DNA from: a virus
Reading direction: 5' to 3' (one strand)
IMG/VR virus record: IMGVR_UViG_3300032213_001517
Coordinates: 1 to 40,543 of that record
Length of the DNA: 40,543 nucleotides
Below, piece by piece: positions 15,683 through 24,532 of the stretch. How positions within the stretch are numbered: position 1 is the stretch's first letter; every line of letters begins with the position of its first letter. Both the position numbers and the translations under genes were made by a program. The notes beneath the pieces are model-generated. The model saw only the letters and a list, made by a program, of their open reading frames with translations. It ran no database searches and had not been told where the DNA came from.

Positions 15683-16141
15683 CTAGTTAATGAAAGAATC
15701 TGTCACCTGGTATTGTAGCCCCTGCCCGGTAATGGCCTGAAGCTGTGGGAGCAGGTCTTGCAATGTGCCCTTCAATCCAAGGCGCCGGTATCGCACTTCC
15801 AACACCGCGCCATAGAAAGCATTCCGCCGAAGTCCTACGCGCACCCTGCCCGCCGCAATGATGCCCGCAATATCTGTCGGGGCGAATGTTACATTGGCTT
15901 GCAGAAAGCCGGTGCGCTTGTTTGGATATTCGCCGGGCCGCGAGGCTCCGGTATAGCGTACCCTGCCGTTGGCTCGCACTGCCGGCGCCGGCTTGTTAAG
16001 GCGCCGCTGATGTTGACTCATAAGATAAACCGCCGCGCGGGCCAGCTTGGTAGCCTGCCGTTGGTCCATCTCTTCGGTGGGCCTGCCGCCAGGTCCGGTA
16101 AGCGCCGCAAAGGCTTGGGCCACCCCGATGGAAAGGTTCAC
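15683..16141 (-). CDS. HK97 gp10-like connector or tail-joining protein, 152 aa
   Basis: The start is the GTG at 16141, which overlaps the upstream stop as GTGA and has GGGGAGG upstream. A frame to 16255 would only cover the upstream gene. The product is basic and helical at first (QRQATKLARAAVYLMSQHQR), followed by a GFLQANVTFAPTD strand and a RVGLRRNAFYGAVLEV segment. This fits small connector proteins that join the head and tail. Its position between head and tail genes agrees. Confidence 0.6.
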   Translation of the reverse strand: MNLSIGVAQAFAALTGPGGRPTEEMDQRQATKLARAAVYLMSQHQRRLNKPAPAVRANGRVRYTGASRPGEYPNKRTGFLQANVTFAPTDIAGIIAAGRVRVGLRRNAFYGAVLEVRYRRLGLKGTLQDLLPQLQAITGQGLQYQVTDSFIN

Positions 16142-16458
16142 GCTAAAACCTCCCCGTAGGTGATATGCCCGCCGGCGATATGGGCGCCATCGGAGTATAG
16201 CACCAAATCTTCGCCTACTGTCGTCTGGAGCACCGGCATTCCACCCGCGGGCCAATTGTCGCCTAAGTGAATTGCCGCGTTGCTACTGGCGCCCATGTGC
16301 AATTGTCCGCTTAATGCGGTGGCGCCTGATTTCCAAATGAAATAATTATTGGACGCTGAAAACAGAATATAAGCGTAGACGCGAAACCTCTTGCCGGGAA
16401 TGCCCGACAAGATCACGTTATTGCCGCTTGTCGAAGTGTCGATGATGGCCGTTTTCAT
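16138..16458 (-). CDS. Small virion-type protein, 106 aa, paralogue of 545-865
   Basis: The ATG at 16458 (MKTAIIDTSTSGNNVILSGI) overlaps the preceding stop as ATGA, so I preferred it to an upstream start at 16563. It matches the 545-865 protein in length and motif order: GKRFRVYAYILF, then FIWKSGATALSGQL, then TVGEDLVLYSDGAHIAGGH, then Y.EV. These are small beta-rich phage proteins, probably minor virion components. The two copies are about 16 kb apart, one by the head genes and one by the fibre. Confidence 0.7.
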   Translation of the reverse strand: MKTAIIDTSTSGNNVILSGIPGKRFRVYAYILFSASNNYFIWKSGATALSGQLHMGASSNAAIHLGDNWPAGGMPVLQTTVGEDLVLYSDGAHIAGGHITYGEVLA

Positions 16459-16676
16459 ATTGGCCGCATCCGTGTAACCTTCTGGAAGGGGCCCGCTAGG
16501 CTCTGCTGTGCCGCCTGCAGCTTCTGAAGCTGCTCGGTGAGCATGGAAAGATAACTGCCCCACGATATCGACTGTCCACCCACCGAATAGTCGGGCTTGG
16601 GCTGGGTTGTTATCTCTCGGATCTGCGCCGCCACGTTGGCGATGGCCGCGCCGATGTCATCCGCCGGTGTTGGCAT
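16455..16676 (-). CDS. Small head-region protein, 73 aa
   Basis: The ATG at 16676 has GGAG upstream and lies inside the end of the 72-aa gene. The product has a helical start (DDIGAAIANVAAQIREITTQ), a central DYSVGGQSISWGSYLSML segment, and a helical end. A short SVGGQS.SW.SYL motif of this type is common in small proteins next to phage capsid genes. Its function is unknown. It overlaps the next gene by ATGA. Confidence 0.6.
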   Translation of the reverse strand: MPTPADDIGAAIANVAAQIREITTQPKPDYSVGGQSISWGSYLSMLTEQLQKLQAAQQSLAGPFQKVTRMRPI

Positions 16677-16875
16677 GGTCTGGCTCCACTACCACGAGGG
16701 GGCGCGAATGGGCGAGACTGTACATGTCGCAATAGCGCCGCTTGGCGTCTACAGTGTTGAAAGCTTCCACCAGTCGCCGCGGGGTAAACTGCCCGGACAC
16801 TTCGTAAATGCGAAGCACCGGAGCCGCTTCTGCCGCCGGTGCTTGCTTGGCTGGTTTCGCTGGTACCGCGCTCAT
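16657..16875 (-). CDS. Small head-region protein, 72 aa
   Basis: The chosen start is the ATG at 16875, which overlaps the capsid-gene stop as TAATG. A start 36 bases upstream would fall inside the capsid gene. The first 20 residues are Ala/Pro/Lys-rich (MSAVPAKPAKQAPAAEAAPV) and look disordered. The rest is compact (LRIYEVSGQFTPRRLVEAFN). It is likely a minor head or completion protein. No family is assigned. Confidence 0.5.
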   Translation of the reverse strand: MSAVPAKPAKQAPAAEAAPVLRIYEVSGQFTPRRLVEAFNTVDAKRRYCDMYSLAHSRPLVVVEPDHANTGG

Positions 16876-18206
16876 TAGTTCTTGTTCCTGACGATGTGCC
16901 ATGGTGACCATACCGAAGGTACGCCTCTCTCGTTGGCGAAGTAAGCCGCCACGATACCGCGGTCCAGCATTTCGTACTGATTCGGCGCCGCTTGGCTGAC
17001 GCTAAGCGGGTAGTTTTGCATATAACGGAAGGCCTTGCCGCTCTCGAAAGTCCACCAGTATTCGTCTGCGTTGGCTTGCGAGATGTTCAAGCCGTCGGCT
17101 GCTATACAACGCTGTTCAAGCAATGGGGAAGTGATGATTTCCATGCCCGTATACGGTGCGCCGGGGCTCACTGATACGTTCAAGGGGTTGCTGGTTGTCT
17201 GCGGGGTGGTTGCGCCGGCGCCAGTTCTGCGCTCGGTGCTGGTTGCCGCCATGATCAGGTTGGCGGTTGCAATGCGCGCCGGGTTCACCACGATGGTATC
17301 TGGCTTCGTGAGGATGCGCTTGCCGGTGTTTGGATCTTCCTGACGCATGAACAGCATCATGGCCGCTTGAATGGCTGTCCAGTCCGTAAGCGGGTTGGAA
17401 AGGTCATTCAGGTAGCCAAGGGTTCGGCTCGTCTGGTAGGTGTTGTATGCGGTGCCGCTCCAATTGAACGAGTTGGTGGCGCCAATAAACAAGTCGATGA
17501 CTCGAAGTTCTTTTCGGTATGCGATTTCGTCACCGACTGCCGCCGCGGATTGAAGAACCTGCCCGGACAAGTCGTAGAAGACGGCTTCCTTGGATACTTC
17601 CACCGCCAAGGCATATTCTGCGGTTTCGGGGGTCTGCACCCATTTCTCGCCGAATTGCGCGCGTGGGTGAGGTTCTCCCGGTTTGCGTTCCTTTGCCTTG
17701 TCGCCGATGCGGGCGATGCCAATGATCTTCTGTCCGTTAAGCTTTGTGGGCTCCGCGGGCATCAATTTGTCGGCGATCAAAGATGGGTTGGAAAACGCCT
17801 CGAGGATCTTCACCTCGACAAGCCCACCAACTACTGACGTAAACGTGTTGATGTTCAAGAACGCGGTTGGGTCAATACCCACGCCGGTGTTTTCGAGCAG
17901 GTTCCGCGGGTCTCCGGTGTCGAGCAGGGCGCGGGCTGTGGTGTAGCGGTTCAAGGCTTGGCTGTCCGGCGCAAACAGACTGCGCCATGATGGGCCGACG
18001 ATTCCCTCGGCCAGCTCGCTAAGGCTGAAAGACTCGGGGCGAAGGGCTCGTTCTTTCAAGATGCGGTTGCCTGCAAGATCCCGGTGGTCATTGCCGTTGG
18101 CATCGCATAGGCCAAGGCCTTGTTTCATTTCGGTGAGGAAACGCCACCGGCCATTGCTCTGTTTTGAGCGAGATTCAAAGAGGCTGCGGATCTTAACAGG
18201 ATTCAT
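16875..18206 (-). CDS. Major capsid protein, 443 aa
   Basis: It lies after the portal and protease genes and one decoration-like gene. The length suits a phage coat protein. Motifs include a helical N-terminal arm, AFLNINTFTSVVGGLVEVKI, a central VQTPETAEYALAVEVSKEAV, a helix with DEIAYRKELRVIDLF, DTIVVNPARIATANLIM (a P-loop-free strand-helix pair common in coat proteins), and VFR/W-rich C-terminal strands. I do not see a clear delta domain, so cleavage by the upstream protease is uncertain. The HK97-type fold is inferred from context. Confidence 0.75.
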   Translation of the reverse strand: MNPVKIRSLFESRSKQSNGRWRFLTEMKQGLGLCDANGNDHRDLAGNRILKERALRPESFSLSELAEGIVGPSWRSLFAPDSQALNRYTTARALLDTGDPRNLLENTGVGIDPTAFLNINTFTSVVGGLVEVKILEAFSNPSLIADKLMPAEPTKLNGQKIIGIARIGDKAKERKPGEPHPRAQFGEKWVQTPETAEYALAVEVSKEAVFYDLSGQVLQSAAAVGDEIAYRKELRVIDLFIGATNSFNWSGTAYNTYQTSRTLGYLNDLSNPLTDWTAIQAAMMLFMRQEDPNTGKRILTKPDTIVVNPARIATANLIMAATSTERRTGAGATTPQTTSNPLNVSVSPGAPYTGMEIITSPLLEQRCIAADGLNISQANADEYWWTFESGKAFRYMQNYPLSVSQAAPNQYEMLDRGIVAAYFANERGVPSVWSPWHIVRNKN

Positions 18207-18234
18207 AGCTACACTCCGTTGGTTTGGTTATTGA

Positions 18235-18723
18235 TCAAAATACTTGGCGAGCCGCTTTGCCGTAGATGCGACACCGTACCGTTGTGGTCGCACTTGCGTA
18301 GTTGGCCACTACCACGCCGATGGCTTCGGTTGTCAAGGCGGTGGCGTCGATCTTCTGGTCGCTAATCGCGCCAGCTGCTGCGGTTCCGGAACTGAAGGCG
18401 GTAACAAGCGCACCCGCCACCCATGTTTGGCTTGCGCAGTCCGCATCATAAATACAATCGGTTTCAACCGTCACCGTACCGTCGGTGGTTTGCGCCGCGA
18501 TTCTGCCGCTTCGGGCAACGCCAATAAAATTGTCGTGAACAAACACCTGATCGGTGTTTACCGTGCCGCTAGCTACCTTGGAGCTAAGGGGTTTGGCATA
18601 GCCGTCGCCGGTGTCCAAATAAAGCAAATCGCCCACGCCGATGGCGATGCCGCCCTTGGCTGCATAAACCACCGTGCGCGTCATGGTGGGCTGACTAAAT
18701 CGTGATCCTGCAAATGCTCCCAT
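18235..18723 (-). CDS. Capsid decoration-type protein, 162 aa
   Basis: It is beta-rich and begins MGAFAGSRFSQPTMTRTVVY, with GGIAIGVGDLLYLDTGDGYA and AIGVVVANYASATTTVRCRI. This pattern (small Gly/Thr/Ala-rich protein, IAVGDLL, then a repeated V.A..D theme) matches small capsid decoration or DUF2190-like proteins. It sits between the head polyprotein and the capsid gene, where such proteins are usual. It ends 28 bases before the capsid start. Confidence 0.65.
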   Translation of the reverse strand: MGAFAGSRFSQPTMTRTVVYAAKGGIAIGVGDLLYLDTGDGYAKPLSSKVASGTVNTDQVFVHDNFIGVARSGRIAAQTTDGTVTVETDCIYDADCASQTWVAGALVTAFSSGTAAAGAISDQKIDATALTTEAIGVVVANYASATTTVRCRIYGKAARQVF

Positions 18724-18748
18724 GGCCGATACCTCCTCTTGTTTGTGA

Positions 18749-19234
18749 TTAGTTAGCCAACCAGGTGAACAATGCCGGCCCGGTTGGAATGCCGCTGTTG
18801 TCGGTGTTGCCGGTGCGTCCTTCCGTCATATAGCTTCCGCTTCGGGGCGCCTTGGATTTTTGCGCCAATGCAAGGCGCTGTACCTGCCGGGCCGCGGTTT
18901 CCCTTGGCATGTTTGCAAGGTCTTGGAGCAGTTCGCGGGAAGGCTTTAGGTCCACCGCTTCGCATAGCTTGCGAGCGTTGCGAATGGCTTTGGTTTGGCG
19001 CCCTTCCATGGAAGGCTTCTTCTTTTCTTCTGGCTCTTCGTCCATTTCGGAACCTTCGCCGTCTGCTTCTACTGTCTCATCATCCATGGCCGATTTTTCC
19101 TCGGCTTCCATCGCGGGCTTCTCTTCCTCGCCGTCGTAGGCTTCTTCCGATGGAACCTCTTCCTCGCCGCCAAGGCTCATGGCCAGTTGGTCAAGCAGGT
19201 CTTTCAGTTGCGAAACGATTTCGACTGTGTCCAT
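18749..19234 (-). CDS. Possible nested scaffold protein from an internal start, 161 aa
   Basis: Inside the head polyprotein an in-frame ATG at 19234 has AGGAG eight bases upstream. It would yield MDTVEIVSQLKDLLDQL, an acidic middle (EEEKPAMEAEEKSAMDDE) and a helical C-terminus. Lambda makes its scaffold (Nu3) in the same way from within its protease gene. This start matches the natural border of the scaffold-like region. An ATG 24 bases earlier is an alternative. The call needs experimental support. Confidence 0.4.
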   Translation of the reverse strand: MDTVEIVSQLKDLLDQLAMSLGGEEEVPSEEAYDGEEEKPAMEAEEKSAMDDETVEADGEGSEMDEEPEEKKKPSMEGRQTKAIRNARKLCEAVDLKPSRELLQDLANMPRETAARQVQRLALAQKSKAPRSGSYMTEGRTGNTDNSGIPTGPALFTWLAN

Positions 19235-22200
19235 TTGCTTTGCTCCTGTGGCTTCCATGGTTCCCTTGCCGGGTGGGCCTTCGCCCTGTCCGCCGCTGTT
19301 GAATGTGCTGGATGGCTTAAACGATCCAACCTTTTTGCCTGCCTTGTCGGTTGCGATGACTACCGCACCGTCTCGCTTGAATGAACAATCCCCATGCTTA
19401 GACTGGCAAGCCGCTTTCCATTTGTCGTACTTGGTGAATGATTCAGCTTCCATATATCCCGATGCAATCTTTCCTTTCAATGCGTCCCATGAATCATCGG
19501 ATAGAAGCATCACTTCCTTGCCGGTTAGCTTCGCCTTGGGATTCCACTTGTTTACGTATGTGTCGCCCTTGCGTTCCCATTTGTTTTTCGTCAAGAAAAC
19601 GTGCCGCTGATCAAAGCGCTTGTTGTTAATCTTGCGTTGGGTTTCGTTTGTTGGTTCTGGTTCTAGGGGCCAATTGTTGGCGAAGGGGCCCGCGTTAGCT
19701 TCAAGCATTTTTGACTCGCTTAGGCTCTTGGTTGTTGCCGGGTCTGCTACGAGGTCCACGTGCCGCACCTCCACGATTTTGCTTACAACAAACACCCCGT
19801 CCTTGTTTTCTTCGCCCTCGCCTTGGGCGTTGTGAGACATCCCGAATGCGTCTGGCATGCGCTCCGCCGCTTCGCAGATTCGTTCCGCCATGGGGTGGGT
19901 TTTCAAATAAACCAAGTCCCCATAAAGGCCTTCGCCTTCCACCCATCGAATGCGGGTAAGCTTGCCGAATCTGTCGTAGGCGCTGCGTTGTTGGTCCGGC
20001 GAATCTTTCGGGTGGTCGATGTTTACGTGAACGCCTTCGTACAATTTCTTCGCCGCTTGGATGGCCGCGGGAAGATACTGCCTGCCATTCTCGCTGACAA
20101 GCCCGAGGATCTTCACATTGGCAATGGTGCCGGCTTCCCGATTGACTCGGATGCCGCGACCACTCAAAACAGATTCGTGTATGGGGCGTCTCATGGGGTT
20201 CAAGTATAAACACCGGTGCCGTATGGGTCCAAAAGCTTCGCCCAGCGTAATTCCTGCCCGAAGCGCTCGGCGCTCCAATCTGACTGCCTCTTCTAGTCGT
20301 TTCTTTTCTCCGGCCTTCCGGATTGCTATGTCCAGTTTTAGCTTTAGTTTCTTCGCTCGTTTCTCTAGTTCGCTTCGCCTAAAATCAAACGCCTCGTAGC
20401 TTTGGTACCCTGATTCTTTTTTTCTGCGCGCGAGCTGCGCATCTCGCCAAAGGTCTTGCCCGCGCTTGACTAGCTCCGCCGGTATTGGTTCTCCGATTTC
20501 ATACGGGTGGTCGCCGGCCATTATGCCAAACCGTTCCCCCATCTCAACGTTGCCAATCATCCACTTCCTAGTGGTTGGGCTTGTTCTGCTCACTTCAATA
20601 ACCGGAGGTGGCTCCATCGCATTTACTTCCGCCTTGATCTCATCTGTCTCTTTGATTGCCGCATCAAGCACGCTGATTGCCATTTGCATTTTTGCATACG
20701 TCTTGGCGGTAGTGGCAATGTTGGCAATGTCTTGGGCTTGCCCGGGAGTGTACCCAAGTAGGCGCGCTGCGGTTTCTAGACTTACCAGCCTGAGCGTTCC
20801 ATCGGCGCCTCGAACCTCGAATTTGTGAACAATCAGTCTGCCGGTTTCGTCGCTCACGTCTGCGCGGTCCCAATTGCTCACCTTCTTTGCTACCACGTCA
20901 TCGGCTGTCTGCACATCTTCGACTTGATAGGCCCACTCATACGAAACCAGTTCGGCGCCGGTGTTGCCCGTTATCGGTGCCGGGAACACCACTTGCGCAT
21001 CGGATTTCAACCGGCCCGCGGGAATGTACTTCGGAAGCTTCTTTGGCTTCGGTTCCGGTACCGGCTCGGGCTCCGGCGCTGGCTCCGGTTCAACGGTTTC
21101 CTGTGGCGCCGGGTTGTATCCGTAGGCGTCGCCTTCTTCCTCTTCGTCATCCCATCGGCGTTCATCTTCCGCGGGTTCCGCCGCCGCGGTTTCCGCCGGG
21201 AAGTCCCAAGGGTCGCCACCACGGCTTGCCCCGGCTGGTTCCCAATTAGCTTCGCCTTCCTCGTCCTCCCATCGGCGCTCATCCTCTTCGGGTTCCGGCT
21301 GCTCCGCCGCCAGGGGTGGCGCCACCGCACCGCGGGCGAATGGGTCATCATCCCACGGGTCGGGGTCCGGTGTTGCCACCGCGGTGGGCGCCGTCACCCA
21401 TTCGCCTTCCTCGTCATCCCAAACCCGTTCCGGCTCTTCCGCCGGTTGCATCGGTGGTTCTGCCGGCGCTGGCGCGTCGTCATCCCAATTGAACGGCTCG
21501 GTTGAAACAGGAACCACGGGGCGCTCGGGATCGTAGGCGAAGCTTGGATCGTCTCGCACCAAATAGATTTGATCTTTGAAGAAACTGAGCTTGTCGGGCT
21601 TCTTGATTTCTCCGGCCTGACTCCTCATCAGGATGTCCCACAAAACGTAATTCGGGTCAGATGACTTAACGTTTTCGCCTGCCGCCGCGGATAAATCTTC
21701 TTCCGGGTTGCCAAACAACAAACCAGACCATTCATACCCCGTGCGCATGGTTTGAACAATTTCATCGTAGAATGGGAAGTTGGTGTGATCATCCCACACC
21801 GGTGAATTGCGCGCCGGCCAAGGCCGCGATTCCTTCTTTCCTGTTTTGGGGTCGAATTCTCGGGAATAGAATTTCCAGTTCTTGCGCATCTCCGCCATGA
21901 CTTCCTTCTCGGCGTTGTAGCGTTCCATCTCATGCTTCCAGCCCTGTTCGGCAAAGGCTTGGAGTGCTACCGGGTCCACACCGCTGGCAATGGCTTCAAC
22001 GTCAATCATCTTTTCAACTGATTGGCGCTTAATGATCTGCGCGTATAAATAGTCTCGGCGCTTGCCAGTGCCTACCAAAACCTCGGGAAGGGTTGCCGGG
22101 TCGATGTTTACGTGCAACGCCACCTTGGCCATTTGTTCGCCGCTGAGTTCGCCCAATGCGTTAAACAATGGCAAGCTTTTAGTGCCCTTGCCGAATGCCC

Positions 22201-24529
22201 GTTGCGCCAGGTTGACAACCTCGCCGTACCTGTCCATCGCTATATCGTCGGCGCCGTCTGGCATCGGTTCGGCTTCGCCCCGTACCACGTTTACTTGTGG
22301 TGGAGGTGGTGACGGTGCCGTCACTTGCGGGCCTGTCGGCGTCATCACATCAAGCGCCGCCCCAAATCTGTCCACCTTCCCGCGGAGCTTCTTTTCTAGG
22401 CTCTCCACCTGATCCGCTACGGCTTTGATTTCTTTCTTCCAGGCTCGGTGGTCAATCGGTATGTTTACCGCCCATCGCAGTGTTTCGGCTTGCTTGTCGC
22501 GCCATAGGCTGAGCGCTGCCGTCTTCACACCGCGGGTCAATTTCGGCTGTTCGGATTCGTCGTACACTCGGAAAATAATGCCGTCAACAATCCACGCTCG
22601 GTTATTGCCTTGGTCTCCCTCGGGGTGCCGTGTTGGCGGTGGGCCTTCCATCTCTCGAGTCTGGCGCCAAATTTCTTCGGCTTGGTCCGCCTTCTCTTGC
22701 CATGATGCCAAGATCTCTTTGCCAAATTGAATGCGCCACGTTGCCGCGGCAATCTGGTCATACTCGCGCACCTTTGCAGGCTTCAATCCCATGGCCTTGG
22801 CTGCCTGTTCTGGTGTTGCCAACAGAACCCGGGTGCCGTCTGGAGATGCCGTGAGCGTTGTTTTTTCTTCGGCGTACTGAAGGTCCGCCATGGTGAGCTT
22901 GTCCTTCTCCATGAGCTCTTGCCATTCTCTTTTCAATGATGAATCCGAATCCTTTTCAAGCTTCCCGCCGGGTCGCAAAACAGGCTTGTAAACCTCATGC
23001 GATACCGCCACGCCGGTGGGTCCTTCAAGCTTGAACGGGAACCTAGTCGCTTCCCATCGGAAGGGGATGTACTCCGTAGGATCGGCTTTCACTGCCTCCC
23101 CTTGGAAGGCGCCGCCCTTGCCTGCCTCGCGGCTGAACTTCGCCTGCTCGGCGTCAATCCTGTCCTGCTCTACCGGCGCCGGTAGCGGTAGGGGCTCCGG
23201 CGCTTCCGGCGTTGGGCTGTCCGGTGCCGTGTACGGGTGGGGTGCCGGCGGGGTGAGGTCTGCCGTTGGTAACGGTTCGCCTCCGTCCTCCGCGGTGAGG
23301 TAGCCAAACCGTTGTACCTGCCGGGCCAGTCGTTCACGCTCCGCCAAGACTTCCGCCACCCGGGCCATCCGGGCTTCACGCCGTGCCGGTGTTTCCGCGG
23401 TGAGGCGCTCCAATTGCAATAGCTGCCCGGTGGTTGGGTCGATGAAGTGGGCCCACGTCGGCGCCTGCCCGGCTGGAAGGCCTGCCGTGATTGCCGATAG
23501 GCGCCGCGCTCCGACTGCCCACCGGCGTTCTTGGTCACTGGCGTTGGCGAACCAATCCGAATAGACGTTGGGGTCTTGAACCAATTTGTGGTCGTTGTCG
23601 GTGAACAGGGCCCGCGCCGCGGGGTTGTTTTCAATGTCTGGGTCCACGTCCAATACCGGCGTGAGGTAGCACCGGCAATTGTGCGCCACCGTGCCGTCCT
23701 CTTCGAGTGGTGGCCGCGGCATATGCGTCGTGGATTGTTGCCCCGGCTTGGGCCGCACATAGTACACCGTGCCGTTGCGTGCCGCGTGGTGGGGCCGCAC
23801 CCGCCAATCCATGGTTGCGTGAATCTGGTAGCCTGCCACTAGGTCCCCAAGGCCGCTGTAACAATCCATCCGGGCTTCGTGCGCCACCCGCATTCCCTCG
23901 GTTCGTGCCACCCTCCGCGCCGACGTCCTAACACCCTGCACCGCGGGCAGCATAGTTTGCGCCATGGCTTGGATTGTTTGGCCTTGGCTGATTCCTTGGA
24001 TCACGATGTTGGCAAGCTGCTCCGGTGGCGCCAAGGCGCTTTGGGCCGCGATGCGGGCCTGCCAGGTCAGGCCGTTGGTTGGGCGAGCGATGATTGCGGT
24101 GGTTTCGTCATGGTCAAGCGCCGGGAACAATTGCGCTTCCACTTGGGCCCGTTGTTCCGGATTAAGGCGGCGAGCTTCGGTGAGGTCAGGGCGCGCCGGC
24201 GCCGCCAGAGTCAGGGCGGTGGCGATGACTGCCCGCGGGGCTTCCGCCAATACTTCCTCCCGCGCCGCGGCGTGGGCCCGTTTGGCAATCTGCCGGAGGC
24301 CCGCATCCAATCCCTTAACGGTGAGCGTTTGAATCTCGCGCAGGATCGCCCCCAGCTGGGTCCGCGCATCCACGGGAAGGGGCTTCAATGCGATCAGGCG
24401 CAAGGCACGCTTCCATAGTCGCACTACCTTGGCGTCAATGCCGTCGGCCACCGCGTCGGCATGCGCTAGGGTGCGCGCCTGATTGACGCCCACCCGTGCC
24501 GCCATGCGTGAATTGAATACACTGCCCAC
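18749..24529 (-). CDS. Head morphogenesis polyprotein: MuF-like + internal duplicated domain + prohead protease + scaffold, 1926 aa
   Basis: The start is a GTG at 24529 with AAGG upstream. Residues 1-295 are MuF/SPP1-gp7-like (RRVARTEGMRVAHEARMDC, then HNCRCYLTP at about 283-291). A helical domain at about 565-715 recurs in diverged form at about 1243-1400 (shared pattern GT..L.....AA...G..P........IA, then EMEGPPP or AMEPPPV). Between them is an acidic, Pro/Glu-rich tract with ERVWDDEEGEW, ERRWEDEEGE and ERRWDDEEEE repeats (about 1010-1160). Residues 1465-1600 match a prohead serine protease with H1506 (NIDHP) and S1565 (FGMSHNA). Residues 1605-1926 are acidic and scaffold-like. Such genes are normally separate; here they form one open frame. 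Confidence 0.8.
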   Translation of the reverse strand: MGSVFNSRMAARVGVNQARTLAHADAVADGIDAKVVRLWKRALRLIALKPLPVDARTQLGAILREIQTLTVKGLDAGLRQIAKRAHAAAREEVLAEAPRAVIATALTLAAPARPDLTEARRLNPEQRAQVEAQLFPALDHDETTAIIARPTNGLTWQARIAAQSALAPPEQLANIVIQGISQGQTIQAMAQTMLPAVQGVRTSARRVARTEGMRVAHEARMDCYSGLGDLVAGYQIHATMDWRVRPHHAARNGTVYYVRPKPGQQSTTHMPRPPLEEDGTVAHNCRCYLTPVLDVDPDIENNPAARALFTDNDHKLVQDPNVYSDWFANASDQERRWAVGARRLSAITAGLPAGQAPTWAHFIDPTTGQLLQLERLTAETPARREARMARVAEVLAERERLARQVQRFGYLTAEDGGEPLPTADLTPPAPHPYTAPDSPTPEAPEPLPLPAPVEQDRIDAEQAKFSREAGKGGAFQGEAVKADPTEYIPFRWEATRFPFKLEGPTGVAVSHEVYKPVLRPGGKLEKDSDSSLKREWQELMEKDKLTMADLQYAEEKTTLTASPDGTRVLLATPEQAAKAMGLKPAKVREYDQIAAATWRIQFGKEILASWQEKADQAEEIWRQTREMEGPPPTRHPEGDQGNNRAWIVDGIIFRVYDESEQPKLTRGVKTAALSLWRDKQAETLRWAVNIPIDHRAWKKEIKAVADQVESLEKKLRGKVDRFGAALDVMTPTGPQVTAPSPPPPQVNVVRGEAEPMPDGADDIAMDRYGEVVNLAQRAFGKGTKSLPLFNALGELSGEQMAKVALHVNIDPATLPEVLVGTGKRRDYLYAQIIKRQSVEKMIDVEAIASGVDPVALQAFAEQGWKHEMERYNAEKEVMAEMRKNWKFYSREFDPKTGKKESRPWPARNSPVWDDHTNFPFYDEIVQTMRTGYEWSGLLFGNPEEDLSAAAGENVKSSDPNYVLWDILMRSQAGEIKKPDKLSFFKDQIYLVRDDPSFAYDPERPVVPVSTEPFNWDDDAPAPAEPPMQPAEEPERVWDDEEGEWVTAPTAVATPDPDPWDDDPFARGAVAPPLAAEQPEPEEDERRWEDEEGEANWEPAGASRGGDPWDFPAETAAAEPAEDERRWDDEEEEGDAYGYNPAPQETVEPEPAPEPEPVPEPKPKKLPKYIPAGRLKSDAQVVFPAPITGNTGAELVSYEWAYQVEDVQTADDVVAKKVSNWDRADVSDETGRLIVHKFEVRGADGTLRLVSLETAARLLGYTPGQAQDIANIATTAKTYAKMQMAISVLDAAIKETDEIKAEVNAMEPPPVIEVSRTSPTTRKWMIGNVEMGERFGIMAGDHPYEIGEPIPAELVKRGQDLWRDAQLARRKKESGYQSYEAFDFRRSELEKRAKKLKLKLDIAIRKAGEKKRLEEAVRLERRALRAGITLGEAFGPIRHRCLYLNPMRRPIHESVLSGRGIRVNREAGTIANVKILGLVSENGRQYLPAAIQAAKKLYEGVHVNIDHPKDSPDQQRSAYDRFGKLTRIRWVEGEGLYGDLVYLKTHPMAERICEAAERMPDAFGMSHNAQGEGEENKDGVFVVSKIVEVRHVDLVADPATTKSLSESKMLEANAGPFANNWPLEPEPTNETQRKINNKRFDQRHVFLTKNKWERKGDTYVNKWNPKAKLTGKEVMLLSDDSWDALKGKIASGYMEAESFTKYDKWKAACQSKHGDCSFKRDGAVVIATDKAGKKVGSFKPSSTFNSGGQGEGPPGKGTMEATGAKQMDTVEIVSQLKDLLDQLAMSLGGEEEVPSEEAYDGEEEKPAMEAEEKSAMDDETVEADGEGSEMDEEPEEKKKPSMEGRQTKAIRNARKLCEAVDLKPSRELLQDLANMPRETAARQVQRLALAQKSKAPRSGSYMTEGRTGNTDNSGIPTGPALFTWLAN

Positions 24530-24532
24530 CGG

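Noticed and set aside
20825-21505. Plus-strand 226-codon frame
   Set aside because: It is opposite the acidic Pro/Glu-rich part of the head polyprotein. The Arg/Phe/Gly-rich product is an antisense artefact.
21600-21640. A second CUGAUGAG match on the minus strand
   Set aside because: It lies in coding sequence of the head polyprotein (DILMRSQAGE). A GAAA follows, but no stem II pairs and no stem I or cleavage triplet is found.
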